Assembly (NCBI GenBank): GCA_048885185.1
Contig: JBHLQC010000033.1
Location: 1 to 12,000, forward strand
Origin: Hermodarchaeum sp048885185
Lineage (GTDB): Archaea; Asgardarchaeota; Hermodarchaeia; Hermodarchaeales; Hermodarchaeaceae
Direction of reading: 5' to 3'
DNA length: 12,000 bases
Positions 1 to 6,930 of this stretch are shown here, piece by piece. Within the stretch, counting starts at the first letter, position 1. Each line of letters opens with the position of its first letter. The notes under the pieces were generated by a model. That model ran no database searches. It was given only the letters and a program-made list of their open reading frames with translations, and had not been told where the DNA came from. The position numbers and the translations under genes were made by a program.

Positions 1-36
1 TTCCTCTGGGATGAGTTCAGCTCCATGAGCTTTAGG

Positions 37-50
37 CGATTTAAAAATGT
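37..50 (-). promoter_or_regulatory. possible TATA box for a gene beyond the window edge
   Basis: On the minus strand an A/T run centred on TTTTTAAAT lies just after the spt5 stop, in a stretch with no sustained reading frame. It resembles an archaeal TATA box and could drive the next minus-strand gene outside the window. In many archaea secE-spt5 is followed by ribosomal protein L11, but nothing here shows L11. The ATG at 26 gives only eight codons before the edge and cannot be judged. Confidence 0.25.
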
Positions 51-85
51 TCTGCCTCTACTTAGACCTGATGTCTTGGTCAGGG

Positions 86-580
86 TTATAGTTCGAGGAA
101 TTCCTCTTCTTCGGCCTCTTCACGTTCCCGGCGTTCGACGATGCGGAGGAAGTCTGCGTGAACAGTAACCGGAATGGGTGAGGGTGCTTCGAAGAGTTCG
201 AGGGTGATTTCATCCTTCGAAGTGTCGATTCGCATCACTCGAGCGCGTTCCCCTTTGAATGGTCCACCAGTAATCTCTACAATATCACCAATTACGAGGT
301 CCTCAGTGGGGGGTCGGGGGACAAGGATGTGTTCGATTTCAGTGATGAGGATCTTTCCAGGAATGATGCCTTTGATATGGGGAATCCCTGCAATGGCGAG
401 TTCTACTTCACGGGGACTGCGAGCTTCAATGAAAATATAGCCTTTCAAGGGTTCTGGCACGAGAATGGCTTTCAGGTCTACTTGACGCTTGGTAACACGA
501 CCGGAGATGACATGAGCGATACCCTTCTCTTGTCCAATCGTGGTTCGCACAATGTAGATGTTAGTAGGTTCGGCTGCCAT
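86..580 (-). CDS. spt5: transcription elongation factor Spt5 (NusG family)
   Basis: Archaeal Spt5, 164 aa. It binds the RNA polymerase clamp, normally with Spt4, and promotes processive elongation. An NGN domain spans about residues 6-87 (starting NIYIVRTTIGQEKG) and a KOW domain spans about 96-125 (VIGDIVEITGGPFKGERARV). The C-terminus is a very acidic tail (residues 150-164, REREEAEEEEFLEL) beyond the KOW fold, which makes the protein slightly longer than the usual archaeal form of about 150 aa. The ATG is preceded by a strong ribosome binding site, GGAGG, 9 nt upstream, so the start is firm. It lies 37 nt after secE on the same strand, the classic archaeal secE-spt5 pair. The function of the acidic tail is not known to me. 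Confidence 0.96.
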   Translation of the reverse strand: MAAEPTNIYIVRTTIGQEKGIAHVISGRVTKRQVDLKAILVPEPLKGYIFIEARSPREVELAIAGIPHIKGIIPGKILITEIEHILVPRPPTEDLVIGDIVEITGGPFKGERARVMRIDTSKDEITLELFEAPSPIPVTVHADFLRIVERREREEAEEEEFLEL

Positions 581-617
581 TCGATGTGCCTCCTCAGTCT
601 TATTTGTGAAATGCTTA

Positions 618-812
618 CTAGGTTGCTGGTGCTGGGAATAAACCTGTAATCACTGACATAATCAAAGTAATAACGAAGCCGACGCCACCTACAACGAAAA
701 GACCAAGTAAAGTAATTTTGAGTTGCATCCAAATTTCTTGACGTGTAGGTTGCTGTGCTAGTTTTACGATGCGTTTTGTATTTTCCCAAAACTCGCTAAC
801 TCGACTTGACAT
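618..812 (-). CDS. secE: preprotein translocase subunit SecE/Sec61-gamma
   Basis: Small tail-anchored subunit of the SecYE(beta) translocon, 64 aa. It has an amphipathic cytoplasmic helix (SRVSEFWENTKRIVKLAQQP, about residues 3-22), then a short linker and one transmembrane segment (about 34-57, rich in L, V, G and I), which matches archaeal SecE. I chose the ATG at 812 over an in-frame GTG at 821. GGTGA, a typical archaeal ribosome binding site, sits 5 nt before the ATG, and the GTG is part of that site. It precedes spt5 by 37 nt. A candidate promoter lies about 50 nt upstream, so secE-spt5 may be transcribed independently of the larger operon. Confidence 0.93.
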   Translation of the reverse strand: MSSRVSEFWENTKRIVKLAQQPTRQEIWMQLKITLLGLFVVGGVGFVITLIMSVITGLFPAPAT

Positions 813-863
813 AGTATTCACCTGACGTTACCTAGAGGTCTTGCGCAGAGTCACCGCCCCTCT

Positions 864-880
864 CTTAATAAGTCTTTTCG
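864..880 (-). promoter_or_regulatory. candidate promoter of secE-spt5
   Basis: Read on the minus strand: CGAAAAG followed by A and CTTATTAAG, resembling a BRE plus TATA box. It falls in the 89-nt gap between dtdA and secE. A start site about 25 nt downstream would leave a leader of roughly 30 nt before secE. The same 9-mer CTTATTAAG occurs upstream of tRNA-Val (8336-8344), and CGAAAAG recurs before the membrane protein gene (9189-9195), which supports a real promoter. No transcript evidence. Confidence 0.5.
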
Positions 881-901
881 CATTAGCACTCTTGATAACA
901 A

Positions 902-1744
902 TCAGTTTTCTGATTGATGGAGAAGCGTTCGAACTTTTTTCGTTTCAAGCCCTAGCTCAGTCACGATTTGAATTATTTGATCACGTTGTGGACCCTTCAT
1001 GCCTTTCCAGTCCAATGCGACATAGGTGGGGGGTGTGCAAGTACGTTCGATTGCATGTTTGATGATTGCAGGGGTTGTTTGATCAAGATAGTATTTTGGT
1101 AGAATGTGTGAAACGGCATAGGATGTTTCAGCACACAGCCGTGTAAAAGCAGGACAATAATGTGGACCGCCAACCCCGAATACAACTGGGTTAGACTCTT
1201 GATGGCGTTGAGCGACCGAAACAACTGCCTGAGAAACCGCTTCGGCGGCTTGGGGATTTTGCCATTCCTCTTCTGTACTCCCAATTTCGATATATAAAAC
1301 GGGAATATCATTGATAAATGGACCATGATGAGTGACTTCCAATCCACACGCCCAATCGGTGAGTTCAAGTCGTTGACGTTCCGCAAGCAATGTCTGCAAT
1401 GCCACTTTCAGGGCAGTTGGATGAGCAATGCACAGAGTGGAAGCCTTTCCCCCTAGTTCAGCAGGTCCCCAATTTCCTGGAATATGAGTAAGGAGTGCAG
1501 GTTTGAATGCTGCAGATTTGTGTCGAGAAGCAAAGATAAACAAATCAGCTGTGAACTGTTTGTCTAAGTCATCTGCATAAATGCTATCTTGCTCCAATGT
1601 GACCAAAGATAGTTCGTTGAATTTGTAGATAGGAGTCGAATCATAGGTTTTACCCGTGTCAGTAAAGGGAAAATGCTGGAGTAGGGTTTCTTTGATATTT
1701 TGTGCTGCAAGGTCTTTGAGCGAACAGAAGCAGACAACAGACAC
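902..1744 (-). CDS. dtdA: D-aminoacyl-tRNA deacylase (DtdA/GEK1 family)
   Basis: Hydrolyses D-amino acids from mischarged tRNA, recycling the tRNA and protecting translation from D-residues. The archaeal/plant DtdA family is zinc dependent and unrelated to bacterial Dtd. The 280-aa length and conserved motifs fit: SRHKS (73-77), EVTHHGP (136-142), EIGSTEEEW (153-161), GVGGPHY (190-196) and WKGMKGPQR (246-254). The histidines in the HHGP and GGPHY motifs are likely metal or catalytic residues. The start is GTG, supported by GGAGA 6 nt upstream. It lies 24 nt downstream of argF on the same strand, so the two are probably co-transcribed. Placement in a translation/secretion operon suits a tRNA quality-control enzyme. 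Confidence 0.93.
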   Translation of the reverse strand: MSVVCFCSLKDLAAQNIKETLLQHFPFTDTGKTYDSTPIYKFNELSLVTLEQDSIYADDLDKQFTADLFIFASRHKSAAFKPALLTHIPGNWGPAELGGKASTLCIAHPTALKVALQTLLAERQRLELTDWACGLEVTHHGPFINDIPVLYIEIGSTEEEWQNPQAAEAVSQAVVSVAQRHQESNPVVFGVGGPHYCPAFTRLCAETSYAVSHILPKYYLDQTTPAIIKHAIERTCTPPTYVALDWKGMKGPQRDQIIQIVTELGLETKKVRTLLHQSEN

Positions 1745-1768
1745 TGTGATTCTCCTATCTCTGAGCTG

Positions 1769-2704
1769 TTAGAGGAGTAAGGCCAAGACGGCTTTTTCTG
1801 TGTGGAGACGGTTTTCGGCTTGATCCCACACAACGCTATGGGGTCCTTCAATTACCTCATTGGTAATTTCTTCATCTCGATGAGCGGGAAGACAATGCAT
1901 TACGATATTATGTGGGGCAGCTAGTTTGACCAAGGCTTCGTTGAGTTGAAAATCGGGAAGAAACGCTGCAAGACGTTTTTTACGTTCTTTGTCTTGTCCC
2001 ATCGATACAAAGACATCGGTATAAAGGATATCTGCATCTTCGACAGCGGCTTTGGGATCATTAGTGATTTCAAGGCTTGCCATATTTGCTTCAGCGTGTG
2101 CCCGGGCGATTTTGGTGACTTCGGGCTTTGGTTCATAACCAGACGGGGTTGCTATTGTGACTTCTAGCCCCATTATGGCTCCACCAAGCATTAGGGAGTG
2201 GCTTACGTTGTTCCCATCGCCAACATAGACGAGTTTCAATCCCTCTAATTCATGTAATTTCTCCTGAATTGTGAGAAGATCCGCCAACGCTTGACAGGGG
2301 TGATACATGGGAGTAAGCGCATTGATTACTGGCACTGTGCTGTATTCAGCGAGTTCAACAACATGATCGTGATTGGTGGCCCGGATAACAATGCCGTGGA
2401 GATAACGGCTGAGTACGCGAGAAGTGTCAGCTATGGGTTCGCCGCGACTAAGTTGAAGCTCTTGTGAACTGAGAAATAAGGCATCGCCAGCTAATTCATT
2501 TATTGCGACTTCAAAGCTTACGCGGGTCCGCGTTGAGGGGCGTTCAAATACCATACCCACGGATTTTCCGAGGAGGCTAGTCCCTAATTCACTACGATAA
2601 CGCTGACGTTTCAAATCTGCTGCAGTATCAAGGAGAAGTTGGATTTCTTCACGAGTGTAATCTTTCAAACTTAACAAATGACGCCCTTTCAATTCCATCG
2701 TCAT
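1769..2704 (-). CDS. argF: ornithine carbamoyltransferase
   Basis: Transfers the carbamoyl group from carbamoyl phosphate to ornithine to give citrulline in arginine biosynthesis (cytosolic, usually trimeric). About 311 aa, full length. Carbamoyl-phosphate motif STRTR (57-61), HPCQALADL (135-143), the ornithine-specific SMG loop in TDVFVSMGQ (229-237) and HCLPAHR (270-276) are all present. The SMG loop separates it from aspartate carbamoyltransferase. The N-terminus is ambiguous: an in-frame GTG at 2707 and ATGs at 2704 and 2698 cluster together. I kept 2704, but 2698 (protein starting MELKGRHLL) fits homologues equally well. It lies 80 nt after ftsY and 24 nt before dtdA, an amino-acid biosynthesis gene inside a translation/secretion operon. 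No other arg gene is nearby. Confidence 0.95.
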   Translation of the reverse strand: MTMELKGRHLLSLKDYTREEIQLLLDTAADLKRQRYRSELGTSLLGKSVGMVFERPSTRTRVSFEVAINELAGDALFLSSQELQLSRGEPIADTSRVLSRYLHGIVIRATNHDHVVELAEYSTVPVINALTPMYHPCQALADLLTIQEKLHELEGLKLVYVGDGNNVSHSLMLGGAIMGLEVTIATPSGYEPKPEVTKIARAHAEANMASLEITNDPKAAVEDADILYTDVFVSMGQDKERKKRLAAFLPDFQLNEALVKLAAPHNIVMHCLPAHRDEEITNEVIEGPHSVVWDQAENRLHTEKAVLALLL

Positions 2705-2784
2705 CACACACAGTGAAACCTACGAATGAAGAAGCAAGTACTGACGCCTTTTAGCCTTTGCGTCAAACACGGTCGAGCTAGAAA

Positions 2785-3696
2785 CTAACTGGCTGCTACG
2801 ATTTTTTGAGCAAACCATTCGGGGTTGAAGACTTCAAGGTCCGAATATTCTTGCCCCACACCGACAAAGATAATTGGTTTTCCTGTGGCAATCGCGATGG
2901 AGAGTGCCGCGCCTCCTTTTGCATCAGCATCAACTTTCGTGAGCACGGCTGCATCGATGCCAATTTTTTCATTGAAGGTCTTTGCCTGTTCAATGGCATC
3001 GTTACCTGCGAGAGCATCGCCTACAAAGATGACCAAGTCAGGTTCGGCGACGCGGTGAATTTTTGAAAGCTCTGCCATGAGGTTCTTATCCGTTTGCATA
3101 CGACCCGCGGTGTCAATCAAAACGACATCGATTTTCCGGGCGCGTGCATGATTGATTGCATCAAACGCGACGGATGCGGGATCAGAACCGTAAGGTCGAC
3201 TCAACACGCGGACTTTCAGCCGATCTGCATGGATTTGGATTTGTTCAGCACTTCCGGCACGAAAGGTATCTGCACAAGCTAAGACGACCGAGTAACCCTT
3301 TTTCTGGAGCAGCTGAGTAATCTTTGCAATTGTTGTAGTTTTTCCCGTGCCATTTACTCCCAGAAACATGATTGTAAGTGGTTCACCAACTTTTTTTCGC
3401 TCTTCAAGGAGGGCGAACAAATCTACTGGAGTTTCAGGAGTTAAGGCAGCTAGTATGGCATCGTAGAGCACCGTTTTGATTAGGTCTTTCTTACTTTGTA
3501 GGAGACCGATTTGCTCTCCTTCGAGTGTCTCTTTAACGCGATCGTTGATACGTTCAGTGGCCTCATATGCCACATCATTTTCAAGAAGAGCCATTTGCAG
3601 GTCTGATAACGCGTCATCTAGATTTTTTTCACTGATGGACTTGTGGGTTACTTTTTGCACAAATCCGTCGACTGCTTTACGAATTTTCTCAAACAC
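2785..3696 (-). CDS. ftsY: signal recognition particle receptor FtsY
   Basis: SRP-type GTPase that docks SRP-ribosome complexes at the membrane. 303 aa, with the compact NG form usual in archaea (no long acidic A domain). The N helical bundle covers about residues 1-90. The G domain has the P-loop GVNGTGKTT (113-121), DTFRAGSAEQ (143-152), DTAGRM (195-200), TKVDADAKGG (253-262) and the FtsY-typical GVGQEYSDLEVF (279-290), which distinguishes it from Ffh/SRP54; there is no M domain. The start is GTG with GGGGAT about 6 nt upstream. The first helix (FEKIRKAVDGFVQKV) is basic and amphipathic and may bind membrane. It follows prefoldin alpha by 26 nt, a standard archaeal neighbourhood. Confidence 0.96.
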   Translation of the reverse strand: MFEKIRKAVDGFVQKVTHKSISEKNLDDALSDLQMALLENDVAYEATERINDRVKETLEGEQIGLLQSKKDLIKTVLYDAILAALTPETPVDLFALLEERKKVGEPLTIMFLGVNGTGKTTTIAKITQLLQKKGYSVVLACADTFRAGSAEQIQIHADRLKVRVLSRPYGSDPASVAFDAINHARARKIDVVLIDTAGRMQTDKNLMAELSKIHRVAEPDLVIFVGDALAGNDAIEQAKTFNEKIGIDAAVLTKVDADAKGGAALSIAIATGKPIIFVGVGQEYSDLEVFNPEWFAQKIVAAS

Positions 3697-3722
3697 CTAA
3701 AAATCCCCGAGTAGTTTACAGC

Positions 3723-4175
3723 TCATTGTTTCTTCTGTTGTTGCTGTTGAACTGATGCGATAAGCTGATTAAGTTGTGCCCGGTATTCTTCAATTCGAGC
3801 CTGCGTATTCTGGATTTGGTCTTGTTGACGTTGGGCGATATCGGTGAGTTGTTTTTGTTGTTCCTCAAATCGCGCTAAAGCTTGATCGATAGTCCTTTCT
3901 GTGGCAAATGCAGCTCCGAGAGAAGTAATAACGTGCTTTACATCTGTAAGTTTGACATGCAGGTGAACCCCAGACCCGATGTTGATTAGAATTTCATCCC
4001 CGATTTTGTGATTCTTGAGTTCACGTACGGCAGATCCTGTTTCCATTAGCCGTTGGAGTTGGAGCTCAATCATTTGGAGGTTTTGTTGCCCGCGAAGGAT
4101 TTCTTCCTCCAGGTTTTGAATATGAACAATTAATGACTGAGCCATTTCTTCTGGGTTGGGTGGGGTTTTTGCCAT
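3723..4175 (-). CDS. pfdA: prefoldin subunit alpha (GimC)
   Basis: Alpha subunit of the hexameric alpha2-beta4 prefoldin chaperone, which captures unfolded proteins and passes them to the thermosome. 150 aa, close to the usual length. Two long coiled-coil helices (about 8-45 and 95-145, heptad-like and rich in Q, E and L) flank a beta-hairpin region (about 50-95) containing VRELKNHKIGDEILINIGSG and HVKLTDVKHVITSLGA, typical of the alpha class. The C-terminus is a glutamine-rich tail (VQQQQQKKQ). ATG start with GGGGAT upstream. It sits between L18a and ftsY, a widely conserved archaeal order. The beta subunit is not in the window. Confidence 0.94.
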   Translation of the reverse strand: MAKTPPNPEEMAQSLIVHIQNLEEEILRGQQNLQMIELQLQRLMETGSAVRELKNHKIGDEILINIGSGVHLHVKLTDVKHVITSLGAAFATERTIDQALARFEEQQKQLTDIAQRQQDQIQNTQARIEEYRAQLNQLIASVQQQQQKKQ

Positions 4176-4219
4176 AATTCGTAATCCCCAAAGAGTGGGT
4201 AGAAGGCTTACACAATTGG

Positions 4220-4453
4220 CTATTCTATACCACTAAGCTTTCGGATCAGTGGCTGTTCTGCCTCTTGAGGCGTGATGATGTCTATCTGTTCTATGTTGAT
4301 AGCTGTTCGTTGGACTCGGTGACAGGATCCTAGAATAGAATAGAGTTGCTCACGAGCATCATTTTCACTGCTTGCGCGGACTTCTTTGGAAAACCGGTAA
4401 TCTTGTTTAATCCGGCTATAGGTTCCTTGAAGGCGATATATTTGAACTGACAT
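4220..4453 (-). CDS. rpl18a: large ribosomal subunit protein L18a (LX)
   Basis: 77-aa ribosomal protein of the archaeal LX / eukaryotic L18a (eL20) family. It starts MSVQIYRLQGTYSRI and has the middle motif FSKEVRASSENDAREQLYSI, then HRVQRTAINIEQIDIIT, which match the family's beta-alpha-beta fold and normal length. The ATG is preceded only by a weak site (GAGG about 11 nt upstream). The 93-nt gap from aIF6 holds a possible internal promoter (4503-4510). The order aIF6, L18a, prefoldin alpha is a common archaeal arrangement and supports the call. Confidence 0.9.
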   Translation of the reverse strand: MSVQIYRLQGTYSRIKQDYRFSKEVRASSENDAREQLYSILGSCHRVQRTAINIEQIDIITPQEAEQPLIRKLSGIE

Positions 4454-4502
4454 TCTTTTCAGCCTCTTTGATGTGTGTAGCCATCCATCGAATAGTGAGT
4501 TC

Positions 4503-4517
4503 TATTTTAACTCTTTC
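4503..4517 (-). promoter_or_regulatory. possible internal promoter upstream of L18a
   Basis: On the minus strand GAAAGAG followed by TTAAAATA lies 50 nt before the L18a ATG in the longest gap of this part of the operon. It fits a BRE/TATA pair with a start site roughly 25 nt further on. Such A/T words also occur by chance, so this is only a candidate. Confidence 0.3.
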
Positions 4518-4546
4518 CTAGACTCATCCAAATTTGAGGGATTTGA

Positions 4547-5212
4547 TTAGAAGAAGGCTTCTGTTATCCGCATTAATTCCGGACCCGTTGTTTCGAAGCC
4601 AGCAGCCGCAGCATGGCTTGTTGCTAACAAACCGATGGAAACGTAGGGCACACCACAGTTGATAGTTCCCACTTCAGTTTCTACTGAGAAGAAGGAGCTT
4701 AACCACTCCAGTTCATCTTCAGATACGTCTGTATGGGCTAGTAATCCTTTGTTCGTGACGACACAGTAGGAGCCAACTAGACCAGAGTCAGCAAGGGTTC
4801 TAACTTCGACTTCAACTCCTAATGCGTCGCGTATGGTTTGGAGGTCAGATTTGGAAAAATCTGGGCTGGCGAGTGCTGCGTGATCATTGGTGAGGATAAG
4901 GTTCCCGAGTGCTGTAAGTTTTGAGTCTAGTGATAAAATCTGAGAATCCAATGTTTGTGTGAGGAAGTCTATCTCTTCATCAAGTATGATATGAGGTACC
5001 AGAATTCCATTTTTGTTTCCTGCGGTAAGAAATCCTACGAGGGTGCTTTGCCCAATGGTTGTGGTCAGAGGTTGTTTTTCAAAGAGGGCAGCAAGACCCT
5101 GTGTAGTAGGTTCATTACTAGGTGATTGAAGAAGCCAGTGATCAGTAACGCGGCTAAAGGCGCCAATATTTGAGCTCCCGTCAAACTCAAATCGTTCAAT
5201 TTTTCCACTCAT
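4547..5212 (-). CDS. eif6: translation initiation factor aIF6
   Basis: Ribosome anti-association and large-subunit maturation factor of the IF6 pentein family. About 221 aa from the ATG at 5212, the normal family length. It shows the repeated pentein units, including SSNIGAFSRVTDHWLL near the N-terminus, ALGNLILTNDHAALASPDFS in the middle, LVGSYCVVTNKGLLAH, and a final GTINCGVPYVSIGLLA. In archaea and eukaryotes it binds L23/L24e and blocks 30S joining. An in-frame GTG at 5224 would add four residues (MATL). Neither start has a clear ribosome binding site, and I prefer the ATG because homologues begin close to this point. It follows L31e closely, as in many archaea. Confidence 0.94.
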   Translation of the reverse strand: MSGKIERFEFDGSSNIGAFSRVTDHWLLQSPSNEPTTQGLAALFEKQPLTTTIGQSTLVGFLTAGNKNGILVPHIILDEEIDFLTQTLDSQILSLDSKLTALGNLILTNDHAALASPDFSKSDLQTIRDALGVEVEVRTLADSGLVGSYCVVTNKGLLAHTDVSEDELEWLSSFFSVETEVGTINCGVPYVSIGLLATSHAAAAGFETTGPELMRITEAFF

Positions 5213-5257
5213 TAGGGTAGCCACGTTTATTGATTAGTCCGGGGTTGGAGGACCTAT

Positions 5258-5584
5258 TCATTGTCCTTCGACTAAAAAGACTTTGACGAAGCCATCCCGG
5301 TCTTTCGTTGCGCGTACGCGAACACGGCGTGGCGGTTTTTCAATTCCACGTGTCCAAAGATACTCATTAAGGGCTGGGTTGAGGGATAGGTCTTCTTCCG
5401 CTTCAACTTTCATGTGACGGATAATGAACGCCTTTACCATATTCACTGCTCGTTTGGCTCGTTTCTTTCGGATAGCATTATAGGCTTTACCCAGGGGGAT
5501 AGTATAGAGTCGTTCAACTACAATTTCTTCGGTAACTTCGGGAGCTTCAAGAGCTTCTGTTACTGCATCGTCTTCTTCAGCCAT
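5258..5584 (-). CDS. rpl31e: large ribosomal subunit protein L31e
   Basis: 108-aa ribosomal protein located near the exit tunnel. The core ERLYTIPLGKAYNAIRKKRA and the following KRAVNMVKAFIIRHMKVEAE, LNEYLWTRGIEKPPRRVRVR and FVKVFLVEGQ are diagnostic of L31e. The N-terminal 20 or so residues are an acidic extension (AEEDDAVTEALEAPEVTEE) that most archaeal homologues lack or have shorter. The ATG at 5584 is chosen over an upstream in-frame GTG at 5596, because GGAGTG there is the likely ribosome binding site, about 9 nt before the ATG. It lies 23 nt after L39e and is part of the L39e-L31e-aIF6 block. Confidence 0.94.
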   Translation of the reverse strand: MAEEDDAVTEALEAPEVTEEIVVERLYTIPLGKAYNAIRKKRAKRAVNMVKAFIIRHMKVEAEEDLSLNPALNEYLWTRGIEKPPRRVRVRATKDRDGFVKVFLVEGQ

Positions 5585-5607
5585 TCCTGAGCACACTCCA
5601 CTATATT

Positions 5608-5763
5608 CTATGGTTTAAGTTTTGATTGCCGCCAATTCCGGCGTTTAGGATGCGTTCGCACTTTACCATTGGTCTTGACCATAATCCAGGCGGGAACGCC
5701 CACATTTGATTTGAGCTGACGTGCCATCCGGAGCTTCTTTCCTAAGGGTTTGTTTCGAGCCAT
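5608..5763 (-). CDS. rpl39e: large ribosomal subunit protein L39e
   Basis: A 51-aa basic protein that lines the peptide exit tunnel. My translation from the minus strand begins MARNKPLGKKLRMARQLKSN, continues with VGVPAWIMVKTNGKVRTHPK and ends RRNWRQSKLKP. The RRNWR signature near the C-terminus and the size (about 50 aa) are typical of L39e. It is easily missed because it is so short. The ATG at 5763 has only a weak purine-rich region upstream. It lies between the PDCD5-like gene and L31e; L39e-L31e adjacency is conserved in archaea, which supports both the gene and the start. Confidence 0.95.
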   Translation of the reverse strand: MARNKPLGKKLRMARQLKSNVGVPAWIMVKTNGKVRTHPKRRNWRQSKLKP

Positions 5764-5786
5764 TTTGAGCCACAACCTTCACTAAT

Positions 5787-6116
5787 TCATCTAAATTCAA
5801 TTTTTGTATCTCGCTTGCGAGACTGTACCTGTGCAAGCATGGTTTTCAGAGTTTTATCAGAAATTGGAACTTCGGGTAATCGGTTAACTTGAGCGAGACG
5901 AATGAGTTCATTTTCCAATTGCTCCGCGAATTCAGGTTTGACCATACGAAGGTTATTCATCCGATCACGGGCTTCAGGACTAAGAATTTGACGAAGCACT
6001 GCCGCTCGTTGGGCTCGAATTGCTTCTTCTTGAGCTACCTGTTGTTCTGCCATGGCTTGTTGTTGTAATTCCGCCATTTTTCGCCGTCGTAGCTCATCTA
6101 ACTCTTCATCGCTCAT
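5787..6116 (-). CDS. PDCD5-like DNA-binding protein
   Basis: 109-aa member of the PDCD5/TFAR19 family (archaeal homologues often annotated DNA-binding protein). Features: a helical N-terminus beginning MSDEELDELRRRKMAELQQQ, then a glutamine/alanine-rich helix, and the conserved core QILSPEARDRMNNLRMVKPE with AEQLENELIRLAQ and ISDKTLKTMLAQV. The fold is a small helical bundle. Its molecular role in archaea is not settled. The ATG at 6116 is preceded by GAGG with 9 nt spacing, and an in-frame GTG at 6131 falls in that site, so the shorter form is preferred. It lies 22 nt after S19e, an adjacency conserved in archaea. Confidence 0.9.
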   Translation of the reverse strand: MSDEELDELRRRKMAELQQQAMAEQQVAQEEAIRAQRAAVLRQILSPEARDRMNNLRMVKPEFAEQLENELIRLAQVNRLPEVPISDKTLKTMLAQVQSRKRDTKIEFR

Positions 6117-6138
6117 GAGAGTCAACCTCACTAATTGA

Positions 6139-6567
6139 TTATCCTGCTCCTTTTGTTCGCATCATGTGTGCTAATTTGTCAAGAAATGAACGCCCTTGAC
6201 TTGACAGCCGTCGTCCCGTACCCTTTTCGTGTTCGACGAGTCCAGCGGCTTCTAATTGTTGTAATGCGGTTCGGATAATGGAGCCGCTCCCTTTTGCATA
6301 GTGATTCGGACGGACACCACGACGCTTGCGACCACCATAGGCGGTTCGAAGTCGTGATACTCCAGATGGTCCCTTTACGTATAAACGCCTGAGAATCGAG
6401 GCGCATCGCGTGTACCACCAATCCGAATCGGAGGGGGGCTTTTCTTTGTGGGTGCCTGTCTTGGCAAAGCTAGCCCATTCGGGTGGCGTGATTTCTTTCG
6501 CCTTTTTGAGCTCCTCCACGATGCGCGGGATGAGCTGCTCTGCAGGAACGTCAAATACAGTAGACAC
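6139..6567 (-). CDS. rps19e: small ribosomal subunit protein S19e
   Basis: 142-aa ribosomal protein with a winged-helix-like fold; its eukaryotic homologue RPS19 is needed for 18S rRNA maturation. Matches: PAEQLIPRIVEELKKAKEIT at the N-terminus, PPEWASFAKTGTHKE, then DSDWWYTRCASILRRLYVKG, SRLRTAYGGRKRRGVRPNHY and the C-terminal RTALQQLEAAGLVE and LSSQGRSFLDKLA, all standard for S19e. The start is GTG with GGGG about 8 nt upstream. A candidate promoter and an inverted repeat sit in the 105-nt gap upstream, suggesting an internal transcription start here with possible regulation. Confidence 0.95.
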   Translation of the reverse strand: MSTVFDVPAEQLIPRIVEELKKAKEITPPEWASFAKTGTHKEKPPSDSDWWYTRCASILRRLYVKGPSGVSRLRTAYGGRKRRGVRPNHYAKGSGSIIRTALQQLEAAGLVEHEKGTGRRLSSQGRSFLDKLAHMMRTKGAG

Positions 6568-6596
6568 GATAAAGACCCCACGGCGTACGCAGAAAT

Positions 6597-6614
6597 CGAC
6601 TCGCCGACGAGTCG
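6597..6614 (-). promoter_or_regulatory. inverted repeat in the S19e leader (possible operator or hairpin)
   Basis: CGACTCG and its reverse complement CGAGTCG are separated by 4 nt, giving a perfect 7-bp stem. An overlapping second inverted repeat (GCCGAC, 2 nt, GTCGGC at 6603-6616) would be mutually exclusive with it. The element begins about where transcription from the TATA-like box at 6636-6644 should start and ends 30 nt before the S19e GTG. It could be a repressor operator or a 5' leader hairpin used for feedback by a ribosomal protein. Role inferred only from position. Confidence 0.45.
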
Positions 6615-6635
6615 GCTGAAGTACTCGATGAAGGC

Positions 6636-6649
6636 TATAAAAATCCTTC
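6636..6649 (-). promoter_or_regulatory. candidate promoter of S19e
   Basis: Minus strand reads CGAAGG then ATTTTTATAG, a plausible BRE plus TATA box in the 105-nt gap between the YhbY-like gene and S19e, the widest spacing in this part of the operon. The box is flanked by GAAGG on both strands (inverted repeat around the A/T core). Confidence 0.4.
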
Positions 6650-6672
6650 GACCTTACTCAGCTTCTTCACTG

Positions 6673-6930
6673 TCAACGGCGTGCCAATACGACAACAAAT
6701 CCCCGGCGTCCCCATACTTCGCTGGAAGTCTTTGCCGCCAGTTCAGCAGTCAGTTCATTGATATTCTTAGAGAGGGTCATGGACCGAAGGAACTTCACTT
6801 TGATGACCTTCTTCCGCTTCAATTGGCGTTTAACCTCCTCAATGATCCCTGCATCTAATCCTTCCTTTCCAATTCGAACTGCAGGTTTTTCATCTGCCCA
6901 GATTCGGGCGATATCATCCTTTGACGGCAA
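6673..6930 (-). CDS. YhbY/CRM-domain RNA-binding protein
   Basis: 85 aa from a TTG start. CRM (YhbY) domain proteins bind rRNA and are linked to large-subunit assembly in bacteria and intron splicing in chloroplasts. Evidence: KPAVRIGKEGLDAGIIEEVK, then KVIKVKFLRS and ELAAKTSSEVWGRRGFVVVL near the C-terminus, with the RNA-contacting GxxG loop as GRRG. The reading frame is open to a GTG at 7020, which would add 30 very lysine-rich residues. That start has no ribosome binding site and would overlap rnp4 by 107 nt. The TTG at 6930 has GAGG 8 nt upstream and overlaps the rnp4 stop by only 17 nt, so I prefer it. The rnp4-yhbY-S19e order is widespread in archaea. Confidence 0.87.
   Translation of the reverse strand: MPSKDDIARIWADEKPAVRIGKEGLDAGIIEEVKRQLKRKKVIKVKFLRSMTLSKNINELTAELAAKTSSEVWGRRGFVVVLARR

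Noticed and set aside
1..26. start of a further minus-strand gene (ATG at 26)
   Set aside because: Only eight codons are visible, the sequence does not match L11 or another expected neighbour, and the ATG is too close to the TATA-like box at 37-50.
997..1386. 129-codon minus-strand frame inside dtdA
   Set aside because: It is fully contained in dtdA in another frame, with no family match; dtdA has all expected motifs.
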